64,000 nt of DNA from contig NW_021167084.1 in assembly GCF_003711515.1 (NCBI RefSeq), forward strand, positions 1,591,932 through 1,655,931, in the 5' to 3' direction. How positions within the stretch are numbered: position 1 is the first letter of the stretch; each line of letters opens with the position of its first letter. The position numbers and the translations under genes are program-made. Shown here piece after piece: positions 35,120 to 45,038 of the stretch. The DNA comes from Sodiomyces alkalinus F11 (lineage: Eukaryota > Ascomycota > Sordariomycetes > Glomerellales > Plectosphaerellaceae). Under the pieces are notes generated by a model, which saw only the letters and a list, made by a program, of their open reading frames with translations, was not told the origin of the DNA and searched no databases.

Positions 35120-35786
35120 TTAAGAGGATATAATTCTTGCTATCAAAATTTCCCTAAACATTACCGACCATATTACCGACCCTCCCTCTTATCCCTATAC
35201 GCGTTTCGCGTAGGTGGTTCTATCTTTTTACGTTTACTTTTTAATGGATATATACTTCTTTCCTTTAAGCGTCTTGAGTGCATAGTCTATCGAAATCTTC
35301 AGACTATAGGTATTTCCGGTCAACTATACCTAGCCAGCTCACGGCAAGCGAAATCGCGCTTCGCGTCGCTTAATTTTCTATAATTCAGCAGGATATCGCG
35401 TTTGCCTTCTCTTCCGTATATTGGACGTCCATCAAGGTACGTACTGGGTTTTGTTAGTCAGCTCTTTCTATTTTATCCGTACCCACTTTTCACCGGATCA
35501 CTTCGAATCCAATGATGCATCCGCTTTTCTACACTCCTACCTATCCGTCGCCCCTGCCTGGCGCATCTATCTCTCAATCCTGACAGCTAATGGTCGCCCA
35601 TATTGAGACAGCCTGTCTAAACGCTCCGCGGGGGTGCCAGTACCTCAATTGAGGAGTCTTTCCAGTTCAACCAGTTCAACCAAGCGCCACCGTCCGAAGG
35701 AAACGCCCCGCCCGAGTCTCGATATCTTGCCTCGGCTCTGCGCGGTCAACATCGAACACCGCGTCTGCGTGTCCGGTCACGTCACC
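35120..35786. other. Upstream flank of the DUF3716 gene
   Basis: The first 280 bp are AT-rich with low CA/TG, resembling the adjacent element, and contain a GCGAAATCGCGCTTCGCGTCGC-like partial inverted repeat near 35,345-35,370. They may be spill-over RIP or another degraded repeat. The rest is ordinary promoter-like DNA. The DUF3716 frame is open back to about 35634, but only to a GTG. Confidence 0.5.
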
Positions 35787-38061
35787 ATGCAGGCTGATGC
35801 CGATTCGGGCAGCTTGCCCAGGACCTACTTGGATGTTGTCCGCATCCTTCGCGAGGAAGAAGAACACGAGCTCGAGGAAGCCCTCAGAGCTCAGACGGAG
35901 TCCATACGACTCTCGCTACGAGCGCTGGTCGAAAGACGAATCGAGGCAGAGGCCGCCCTCAACCGTGTCCACGTCGCCATCGCCACTCGTGAGGCCCAAC
36001 TGGAAAAAGCGGCCAAGGACTACTACCAGCGGAAGCAGGAGATCTCCTCGGGCAGCCTCTTCGCTGCTGCCAATACCGATTCCGACATGCATACCGGCGT
36101 CCAGGTCTATAGCACCACCGGAGTTTTCATGGGCGATGTCATGCCCATTGAAACCGAGAATCCCGTTGTGGAGATCCTGCTCGACCTACCGGTCCTACGT
36201 AGCGTGACGGTGCGCCGCGACTGGAACCACGACCCGGGCCGACTCAACAGCATTTACCAGGAGCGCAACATCACCGGCTCCGGTAAGCCGTTCCGCTGGG
36301 TGGCGGTCATGATCCAGGCCACGGGGGAGGTCCTCAACGGCGGCGACTGCTGCGGCAACTGCGCCAGGGGCATGGGACCCTTCGAGGAGTGCATCATGCT
36401 CCCGGGCGACCCGTTCCGCAAGTGCGGGAATTGCGAGTGGTCGAAGCGGCCTTGCAGTCCCTCTTCCCACCAACCCCCTCCTTCTTCATCTGCGAAAGCA
36501 GGCCTGGCCGTCGAACGCTTCCGAGGCCCGTCGGCAGACGACTCTGTCGCCGAGCACGATTACAGCGGTGGCGACTTTTCCATAGACGATCGAGCCGAGG
36601 GTTCCCCCGTCGACCTAGAGCCCATAGGGGCCGCGAATCTGTCCCTTCGCCACAATGGCAAGGTCTACACCCACCCCGCCTGCATGGAGGGCGTCCCCGT
36701 CGAGAAGATCGGCCCGGGCCACCCGTACTGGGATCCCGAGTGGGATCCGGACCTGATGTCGACCATCCGGGTCCAGACGCTCGAGTGGAAGGCGAAACTC
36801 GAAGCGTCCCTCCACAACACCTCCAGCGTCCGGTTCGCCAAGCAACGGCAAGTCAACCGCGGCGAGGCCATGCTCGAGTTCCTGAACAAGGGGCCCATCC
36901 ACCCGTTCCAGCTGGTGGCCAAGAAGTACATGGACGCGAGGCGCCTCGCCAGCTTCGACACGCTCTTCCGCCTCGCCGAAACCCTCCGCACCCTATCCAA
37001 CAACGGCCTGGACATCACGCCCGAGGAGTGGGTCCGCCACAGGCTCCACGAGATCATCACCGAGACCCAGCGCGACGGCCAGACGTTCGACCTCGCGAAG
37101 GCCATCGCCAACTTTTACCACGACCCGAAGGTGGTCGCGTTCCGGGACGCAAAGGGGATCAAGACCATCGGCCGTCCCGCCGGTTACAAGATGGCGGTGC
37201 CGCCCCGGCGGAAAAAGCAAAAGACGGACTTTGACACGTCGGCGACGGGGTCGCCGGCGCCGGGCGCATACAACAACAACAACAACAACGCCGGCGGCGG
37301 TGGTGGTTACCATACGGCCAGCTTCGTCCGGGCGGACGACGGGTCACCAGACGCGTGGGCGCAAGGGAGCCAAGCCATACTACCAGCAGCAGCAGCAGCA
37401 ACAGCAGCAGCAGGCGGCGAGCTGGTACGCAGGCGCAAGAGGCAGACAGACGCGGAGCTGGGCTACGAAGGGTTCACCGACACGGACGAGAAAATGGGCG
37501 ACCGGATGACGAAGCACGACTTTGCGCTGCGCTCGGTCAAGTCGCGGGCCTACGCCACCAACAGCACCGTCACCCAGTACTGGCACTGGGTCGAGCAGGG
37601 CGAGGAGGCGGGGTCGTCGTCGGACCGCCTGTTCCAGCACCAGGTGTTCCTGCCCTGCGAGCCGCCGCAGTGGGGTCTGTATTCGGCGCCGGTCGACTTC
37701 CACTTTGGCCTGCAGGACGTGAAGGAGATTGTGTGGGCGTCGGATACCCTGAAGGCGGTGGTCCGTTGTGGCGGGGCGGCTGCTGAGCTTCATGGCGATA
37801 TGATTGGGGATTTTGCGAGGGAGAGGACGAAGAGACGGTTTTTGGTGTTTTGTATGAAGAAGGGGCTTCGGGTGGTGAAGTCGACTGCGTACGTTTTTTT
37901 CCTTTTCTTCCTTTTCCCCTCCCTTTCCTCCTTTCCACCTTTCCCCCTTTCCCTCTGACTACTTGGAGATACTAACGAGGAGAAATAGGTTTGAAATCGA
38001 GATGGCCTGGGAGATGATGAATTCGCAGGTTCTGGGACCGTTAGGCCAGGTAGAGGCTTGA
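35787..38061 (+). CDS. DUF3716 family protein with coiled coil and Cys cluster
   Basis: Two exons (35787-37888, 37989-38061) encode 724 residues. I choose ATG 35787 (context CACCATG); the open frame runs 51 codons further up but only to a GTG. Residues about 14-85 are a charged helix likely to form a coiled coil ('LREEEEHELEEALRAQ'). Residues 188-223 hold a Cys-rich block ('CCGNCARGMGPFEEC', then 'CGNCEWSKRPC') typical of fungal DUF3716, which may bind zinc. A helical middle part follows ('GLDITPEEWVRHRLHEII'), then a basic patch ('PPRRKKQK') that could be a nuclear signal, Asn/Gly and Ala/Gln low-complexity, and a conserved-looking C-terminal region ending in exon 2 ('FEIEMAWEMMNSQVLG'). No function is established for the family that I know of. 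A nuclear role is inference. Confidence 0.8.
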
Positions 38062-38586
38062 GGAGTAGGTTCATGACTGCATCTTGGGGAGCCTGCTTAA
38101 AAGGGCCATTTTTATTTATTTATTTGCCTCTTTATTGCACCTTTCGGCGTCTTTCTGGGAGCCAGCCTCGCCTGGGCCTAGATATGTCGAGCCGAGTCCC
38201 CTCTTCGGCGCGATCTTATACATTAGAGATACCCCGTTTCCTGGCGTCATGTATTCCCGGACAAAGGAAAGGATGGTGGCTGGGTCTGTACTTAGAGCTA
38301 TGGGGCATGATAATAAACCACAGCGAGTTGGGCCTCTTCACTCGGCTAGATAGTTGGACGGAGGCCATGAAAGGAGGCGACCCTCGTCCCGATGCCAGAG
38401 AACGATGTTCAATAACAAAACATAAGTACGGTGCGATGGTTGCGCCTTATCCCAAGACCCCAGCCGCCAAGTTCGTTTCAGCGACACGCGTCCCCTCAAC
38501 CTCATGAGCGCGGTGGCGCCGTCACCTTAAAGGCACAGCCAGGGCAAAACTCAACTGTATGTATTGTGAAGAAGACATGATCCTGC
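38062..38586. other. Convergent spacer, DUF3716 and chitin deacetylase 3' ends
   Basis: This is 3' UTR DNA of both genes. A TTTATTTATTTATTTG stretch at about 38,110-38,126 follows the DUF3716 stop and may be part of its cleavage/polyadenylation region. No gene is seen. Confidence 0.6.
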
Positions 38587-40189
38587 TTATCCACAAGTCC
38601 CATACTCACCCTGGCACCCCTCGCCGCAATGATCCGCCGTCGACCCGCACCAGCTGGCCCACGAGCAACACGTCGCGTCCAGGGGCTCGTAGGCACAGGT
38701 CTGACGGCCGTGGCCGGGGCCACAACGCCCATCCGTGGTAGGAGGAGGAGGGGGAGGGGGAGGGGGAGGGGGAGGAGGACCACCAGTATCGGAAACTCGG
38801 CGATACCAGTTCTCGGGGGGGTCTTCGAGACAAGTGCCCACCGTGACGGCGCGGAAGCCGTTCCGGGAAAGGGACTCGAGCATGTGGTCTGTCAGGGAGT
38901 AGACGGCGTGGTAGACGGGGTCGTGTTCGATGTGGAGCCAGGAGCGGGTGGCTGGGTCGGCGCCCTCGACGTGGGCGTCCCAGATGGCTTTGCTTTGGGC
39001 GATTTGTTCTGGGGTGTTGTGGAGGTAGCCTTCTGTGTCGAGGTTGAAGAAGGTGATGTGGTAGCCCAGGGCGTCGAGGAGGGATTCGCAGGTGTCGTCG
39101 CAGGCGGAATAGGGGGGCCTTTTTTTCATATTTTCAAGGGGTTGTCAGAAGACGTTCGTTGACTTTGGTTACCGCATGAAAGGGGGCCAACGAAAGGAGG
39201 AGAGTGTTGTCTCTAACCGCATATATGTCGGGAAAAAGCCAAAGAGGTCGGCAATGGCCGTCTCGGCGTAGTGCATCTGGTTTAGGAACTGGGACGTGCT
39301 GACTTCCGTGAGCCGTTGATGTGACCAAGTGTGACTCGCGATTTGGTGGCCTTCATCTATCATCCGCTGGAAGAAAGATGTTGTCAGTAGTAAGTACGGC
39401 ATATATGCAAGGTGGCTGATCGGAAACTTGGTCGGATGGCAACAAAAGGAAGACGAGGAGGAAGAAAACGTCAATACCTTCAGGAGTTCGGGCCAGGGAT
39501 ATTCAGGATCGTTCACCATGCCTTTGCCCAGGTTGTTCCCCGTGACAAAAAAGGTGGCTTTAGCATCGTAGGCCTGTATAGAATCAATCACTGCTGTATC
39601 AGCCCTTGCGAACAGACTTGCTACATAGATCGTGAAGGGGGGGCGTTGAGAAGATGAACGAACCGCGAGCTTGTCGAGCAGATCCTCGGTGTAGTCGAAC
39701 GGACCGTCATCAAAGGTCAACGCAATATCTCCGGGACGGCTGCAATGATAGATCGGCTCCCCGTACGGCACGGAGCCGACTTTGGGCCGGGGCACATCTC
39801 TGGTGTCCGGGCCCATGGGTTGCCGGTTTGCATCACAGGCCGGGCCAAAGTCGATCTGACAGGCCGGGGCAGAACAATACAGATATCCCTGGCCGCACCA
39901 TCTATATGTTTCTTGTTCCCCGGTCAACACGCTCATTCCTGTGTCGTCGAAGGAGGAAGAGGAAGGAGTTCTCGAGGAAAGGGGGGAGAGGGACTCACCC
40001 TGCACTGGAACAGCAATATCCAGGGTCACAAGTCGTTCCAAAGCCGTTACCGCACCGGCCGCTTTGTAGGGCTTCTGAGGAAAACTCCGTCTCGTCGAGA
40101 TTCGCAAACGGGGCGGGAGAGCCATAGATGGGTGCAACGAGAGCCAGAGCAGCGGCGGTGAGAAGAGCCGTATTATGTTTGAGGCACAT
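38587..40189 (-). CDS. Secreted chitin deacetylase (CBM18-CE4-CBM18)
   Basis: Five exons (40189-39999, 39901-39664, 39573-39478, 39366-39218, 39118-38587) encode 401 residues. Residues 1-24 are a signal peptide ('[16 protein letters not shown]'). Residues about 45-85 are a chitin-binding type-1 (CBM18) module built across intron 1 ('[19 protein letters not shown]' then 'WCGQGYLYC'). The NodB/CE4 domain follows with '[11 protein letters not shown]' (catalytic base and metal Asp), 'SHTWSHQ' (metal His pair), 'RPPYSACDD' across intron 4, and 'IEHDP' (catalytic His). Then comes a run of 13 Pro encoded by GGGGGA-type repeats and a C-terminal CBM18 ('[19 protein letters not shown]'). The enzyme removes acetyl groups from chitin oligomers outside the cell, giving chitosan. 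Intron 2 has a GTTCGT donor; the other donors are GTGAGT, GTATTG and GTTAGA. The CE4 call is sure; substrate specificity is inferred. Confidence 0.93.
38742..38780. repeat. GGGGGA-type minisatellite encoding a Pro run
   Basis: Tandem GGGGGA/GGAGGA units (minus strand CCTCCC/CCTCC) lie in the last exon of the chitin deacetylase and encode its polyproline linker between catalytic and chitin-binding modules. Confidence 0.9.
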
Positions 40190-42882
40190 GACTGTTGGTA
40201 TTACGAAGCTGCGGCGAGGAGGATGATGTGGATTCTGGAGGATGGGAGTCTTTATGAAGTCACAGGAGGCTCGGTTCGTAGGACACTCGAGGGATTCAGA
40301 TTGTATTCATGTGACGGCGGCAGAGGAGACGAATGACTCCTCGTGTTAACTACAGAGTACAGATCCCTACATGAGAATATATACAAGAGGTGCTATTCGA
40401 TGTGACATGTGTATGCACGGCACTGGTCGAGTATCCCGACATGGAATTTTGCCGATAGGTCGGTGCCTAACATCTTGGCTATCATCGCGACTGGTATGCT
40501 TCCCACCACTGAAGGGGACATGACAGCCAAGGGATCTAAAAAAAGCAAAGACGGGTATCTGGGCCGAAGAGAACTGGAGCGTCTGCGAACACCCAGTATT
40601 TCAGGGATCGGGATCAGTTGAGCACCCAGCCAAAGCTTTCCCTGACCCTTTGTCTTTGGCAGCCCAGGAGAATCCGGGTTCCGAGTGCCGACACTGAATG
40701 ATGCGCGACGGGAGAAGATGAAGCTACCAGGCCAAGTCCAAGGACAATCTCAAGTCAATATACGAGAATAGCAGAGTGACTGACGAAGGTCTGAAAGATG
40801 AATGGCCATGGAAGACCAGCCCTACGTCTGTGACGAAGTCCTGACATATCATGCCCTCTTTTCCGAACGAGAGAAGCAGAAGAATACGAGGAGAAAAGAG
40901 GACCCAGCCAGATATTGGATGCGCTGCAACTATGGGTCTGTAACATGACTCTCGTATAAGAACCAAACAAGGGGACTAGCACCTCGTACTGAGCTCATCA
41001 TCTTAAAAGATTGGGCGTCACGGGAGAATTGAGGACTGTGGAGGTTCATGCCATTGTGTGGGAGCTCAGGGGTTCAAATTCAGGGGTTAGAATTTAGACG
41101 TCAACATGCGCCCAACATGAATCACGGGCGTATATTTCCAGCTAGGTAGCTTTTACCGTGGGCCCTGTCTTAATGCCCTTGACCGCTGTTGTGTGTGTGT
41201 GTGTGTGTGTGCTGGATGAAAAACTGTTCGAGGCTCTTCTCCGGGACGACTCAGGAGTCCACGCCTCCTCGGCTGTCGCGTTCAGTGGACTGAATCGCGT
41301 ACTACACGTGTACAGCACCTAAGCGCAAGCGAAGCAGTGTCCTGCCGTTCTATTCCCGCTTCTCACTCGACACTGATTACACTTACCAATGCATGCATGA
41401 CATGGCTACTTGCATCGAGGATTCCCGTAAGCATGGCGAGTTAACTGTTCTATGACGCCATCCATGGCGATTTCATTGGCTACCAGATGAAAGATTGGCT
41501 GGTCTCTTCGTATTCGAGTGCATCACGGATGATCTAGGAAGCATTAGGGGGGTGCATTGGAAGACAGACATGGTAATGCCTGCACAAGCATACATTAACT
41601 CCAGCGCCTTTTGTGCTTTTCTTTTTTCTCTCTCGAGATGGCCATGATATTGATGCCGTGATACTACAGCTGCATGAAAGAGGAGCGAAGAAACCGAAGA
41701 TCAGAGCCCTTCTTACGAATGGGGTTTGTGCTGACTATTTGGGAGGCTTGGGGTCCCAACTGTGACTCCGACTTGAACCCATCTGGATAGAACTCCTGAT
41801 GACTGACACGTTACATACGGATATCAGGACGCATATGCTTCGTTCGTTCATATGAGATGAATGACAGCTCAGACGTTACTACCGCTGGTGACTCCGTGGG
41901 ACTCGAGTCAACATGCCCCTTGCGAACCCCTTTCCAAGTTGAGTTGACCGGCCTCTTCAGCCCCGAACGGTTTTGGATCTCTGAATACCTTCATGTTCGC
42001 ATCGGAGACGTTACAATTGTTATTTTCTGTACTATTTTGAAGGAGCAGTATCCCTCGGCCATTTCGTGTAAAGTTTTGGTACCTCATTCAAGTCTTCGAA
42101 GGACGCCATCAGTTAGACATAATTGCTTAATTATACCTAGATATCTCGTACAGTATTGACTTTCTATTCTTATTCTACCGTCCATGACCAAGACATTGCC
42201 TCTAAACGTGTGACATGGCTCTAGATGTTACACAAGAGGCCCAGGCCAACTCGTCTTGAGGCATCAAAGAAGCCATGACATCTCGTCTGTGCCTCCTCGA
42301 ATGGCCCTGTCGTGGGACATTAACCGACTGCCTGTGCTCTTTTCAAAGCCCTCCCGCCGATCAGCCAACGATCCCACCCGGTGGCGTAACTGGCGTCTGG
42401 TTGCTTGTTCACAGTTCCCTTCCGCCATTCCCACGTGTGCCGCCGCCGCCGCCGCCGCCACTAACCAACCCCCTTTTCCCTCCGATGTCAGGGGGGCGCG
42501 CACGAGGCTCGTTGCCCTTCCTCGTTTTGCGGTCCTTGACCCAATAAGAAGACGCTGCGTGTCCCAGTTTGTTAATCGTTGAATCCGAAAAAAAGAAGCC
42601 GTTGCCATCGTCTAGGAAAACAAACAGGCGTTGCCGTGAAGCTGCAAGACAAAAAGGTCAAGAGCCAAAACAAAGTCCACCCCCTTTTTAAACTCTTCAT
42701 TTTACTCCATTACCCTCAGCTCCGGCTAGATCCAACAAATACATCATGTCGAGATTCATGTTAGGTAGAAAATAACTATAACGAAAGAAAGTAAGAATGG
42801 AATGTATGATATGTAAAGGTGAGAGGCAGATGTTGACTGGGTATCGTCTCTCGGGCGGCCGATAACCTTCGGGTGAGGTCTT
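40190..42882. other. Intergenic region between the deacetylase and the glycosyltransferase
   Basis: 2.7 kb without a supportable gene. It includes the promoter of the first chitin deacetylase (right next to 40190), a (GT)10 run at 41191-41210, and the 3' flank of the glycosyltransferase. ORFs such as 42256-42582 overlap a GCC-repeat stretch and show no family content. Confidence 0.5.
41191..41210. repeat. (GT)10 dinucleotide microsatellite
   Basis: Ten clean GT units in intergenic DNA. Confidence 0.95.
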
Positions 42883-45038
42883 CTAAAACGTATTCCGACC
42901 GCCGACGCCGTCGCCCTCCTCGCCATCGGGTGACACGACTTCGCGCGTCTTGCCCCATTTGAAGTCGTCCGAGTTGAAGAGGGAGTAGGCCAAGATGACC
43001 ATGTTGATGAAGGGGGATGTCACAAGGTGGAAGAAGTAGCCGATGAAGTATTGTGCTTTTTCTAGCAGAGACCGTGGGAGCCAGAACCCGATGCAGAAGG
43101 AGTAGAGCTGCGGGGAGTAAAAGAAAGAGATCATCAGTAAGGAGGCAAGGTCTCGGAAGAAAGGCAAAAGAGACGCAATACACACAGGAAGAAAAAGGGG
43201 TAAAACAAAGGGGGGGGGGAACTCACATATCGAAAGGCGAGAATGGAAATCAGGGTCAAAAAGGCAATGTCATTTCTCAGGTCCTCGCCACGTCGCACGA
43301 GGATGATGACGAGCTGGACCAGAGCCGACATGATAAACGGCGTGATGGCCCAGGTGATGACGGTAATGACCGACTGGAGACGCTCGACGGGGATGATACC
43401 GGGCCGGAAAATCATGACAAACTCGTTCGAGATGGCGCCGAGGGCCCATCGCTTCCGCTGCGACAGGAACACGTTCCAGCTCTGCGGCACGACGGTGTAG
43501 GCCTTGGCGCGCAGGGCCTGGGCCGTCTGCCGCTTGGGGAACAGGCTAAAGATGATGCTCGCGTGGATCGAGTCCTCCGAGTAGTTGCCCATGATGTGCA
43601 GCGTCATCAGGTCGTTCGGCTTGGGGCAGTAGCCGAAGCGCTCGCGGAGCACCTCGTCGCCGAACGTCGACTTGTCCACCTTGATGAGCTGGCAGCAGCC
43701 GGGCAGGCAGTTCACTTTGCCCGTGACGCGCGACTGGAACATGCGCCGCAGGCCCTGCGTCTGCGAGTACTCGACCGACTGGTACAGCGACCAGAGCCCC
43801 CAGTTGCGGCCGTCGTAGTCGACGCAGACGTGGCCGCAGACGCCCACCAGCTTGGGGTTCTTGCGGATCTCGCGGACCATCTCCCAGACGCAGTAGTCGT
43901 CGAAGACGGTGTCGGCGTCCATGCCCACCAGGTACTCGACGTGCTCGAGCCCGCTCTGCATGAACACGTTGCCGATGTGCTCGAAGAGGTCGTTGCTGAA
44001 CATGGTCACCACGTTGGTGGACCGCATCTGGTAGTGGTACATGAACGAGCGCGCGAAGCACAGGCTGTCCCGCTTGCCCTGGTTGTACTTCTTGCCGACG
44101 AAGACGTAGGGGATGCCCCTGTGGAAGCCCGTCTGGATCTTGGTCGGCATGAACAGCCCGTCGCGCGCGCGGTAGCCGTTTTCGAAGACGCGCGACGGGC
44201 CGGGCTCGAGGATGTCTTCCAGGAGGTACTGCTGCGTCGTCTTGTCCATCCCGGGGCCCTTGACGTTGCCGTCGACGATGATGAAGATGAGGCGCGGGTG
44301 GTCGTCGATGTTCTTCTGCGCGATGAGCGAGTCGAGGGACCGGGTGAGCTCCGACAAGGTCTCGTTGTAGCAGGGGAGGAGCATCACCATGCGTTCGGGG
44401 TGTTCTGGTTTGTGCTCTTTCCGGAAAAAGTAGAAGCAGAAGACCCGCGTGACCAGGAAGTGGGCGATGATGCACAGGATCATGAGGAACTGCAATATGG
44501 TGTTGGAGCTGAGCAGGATGATGAAGAGGACCCATGCCTCGTGGTACGTTACGGACACCCAGATCAGGACGCCGTTGATGATGCAGAGGCCGACGAGAAG
44601 AGCCCATTTCTGGAGGCGAAGAAGCGACTTGGACACCTGTTTGAGCTCACTATCCGAGTCCCATCGCGGCTTCGCTTCTTCCATCTGAACGGACGACTGG
44701 AACGATGCGCTCGAATCGTTGCCCCGTGAAAGCCATGATGCATGGCCGGACTGCGGCGTTCGGGTTCCGAGGGGCAGATCCTCTGCACGGAATCCATGCG
44801 CTATAGACTGGATTTCCCTCTTCTGTCAGTGCTAGTTCGACGAGCCCAGGGCTTTTGGGGGGGGGGGTCTTAGACAAGACGTTACCGATGCAGAAGACTG
44901 GTGACCACTGTGTCGATGGTTTGATTGACTTCGTCGACTCCGATGCATGGACGTGTGTGTGCTGCTTCCGGCTGCCTCGACAGGCACCGGCGGAGGGACT
45001 CGGACTGGGGGCATGACTGGGCTGGATCCAGCCGCCAT
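42883..45038 (-). CDS. Chitin-synthase-like family 2 glycosyltransferase
   Basis: My model has three exons (45038-44886, 44822-43227, 43107-42883), 657 residues. Exon 2 is certain. Exon 1 (Pro/Ser/His-rich, starting 'MAAGSSPVMPP') is the best-spliced candidate, but a start at ATG 44684 is possible. Two N-terminal membrane segments lie at about 123-143 and 148-175. The catalytic core has 'LLPCYNET' (about 200), 'IIVDGN' (about 233), 'GMDADTVFDD' (about 352), 'VNCLPGCCQL' (about 425), 'NYSEDS' (about 467) and 'LSQRKRW' (about 506). Further membrane segments follow and the tail has 'DDFKWGKTREV', as chitin synthases do. The family makes beta-1,4-GlcNAc chains at the plasma membrane. Standard chitin synthases have EDR and QRRRW; the deviations and the short length fit a class VII-like or divergent enzyme, so product identity is open. 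The neighbours are two chitin deacetylases. Confidence 0.88.

Noticed and set aside
41060..41100. Possible tRNA B-box (GGTTCAAATTC)
   Set aside because: Surrounding bases form short direct repeats of CAGGGGTT rather than a cloverleaf.
43053..44729. 558-codon plus-strand ORF opposite the glycosyltransferase
   Set aside because: It is the GC-biased mirror of a certain coding exon, rich in Val/Asp/His/Arg, with no family resemblance and crossing the other gene's intron.
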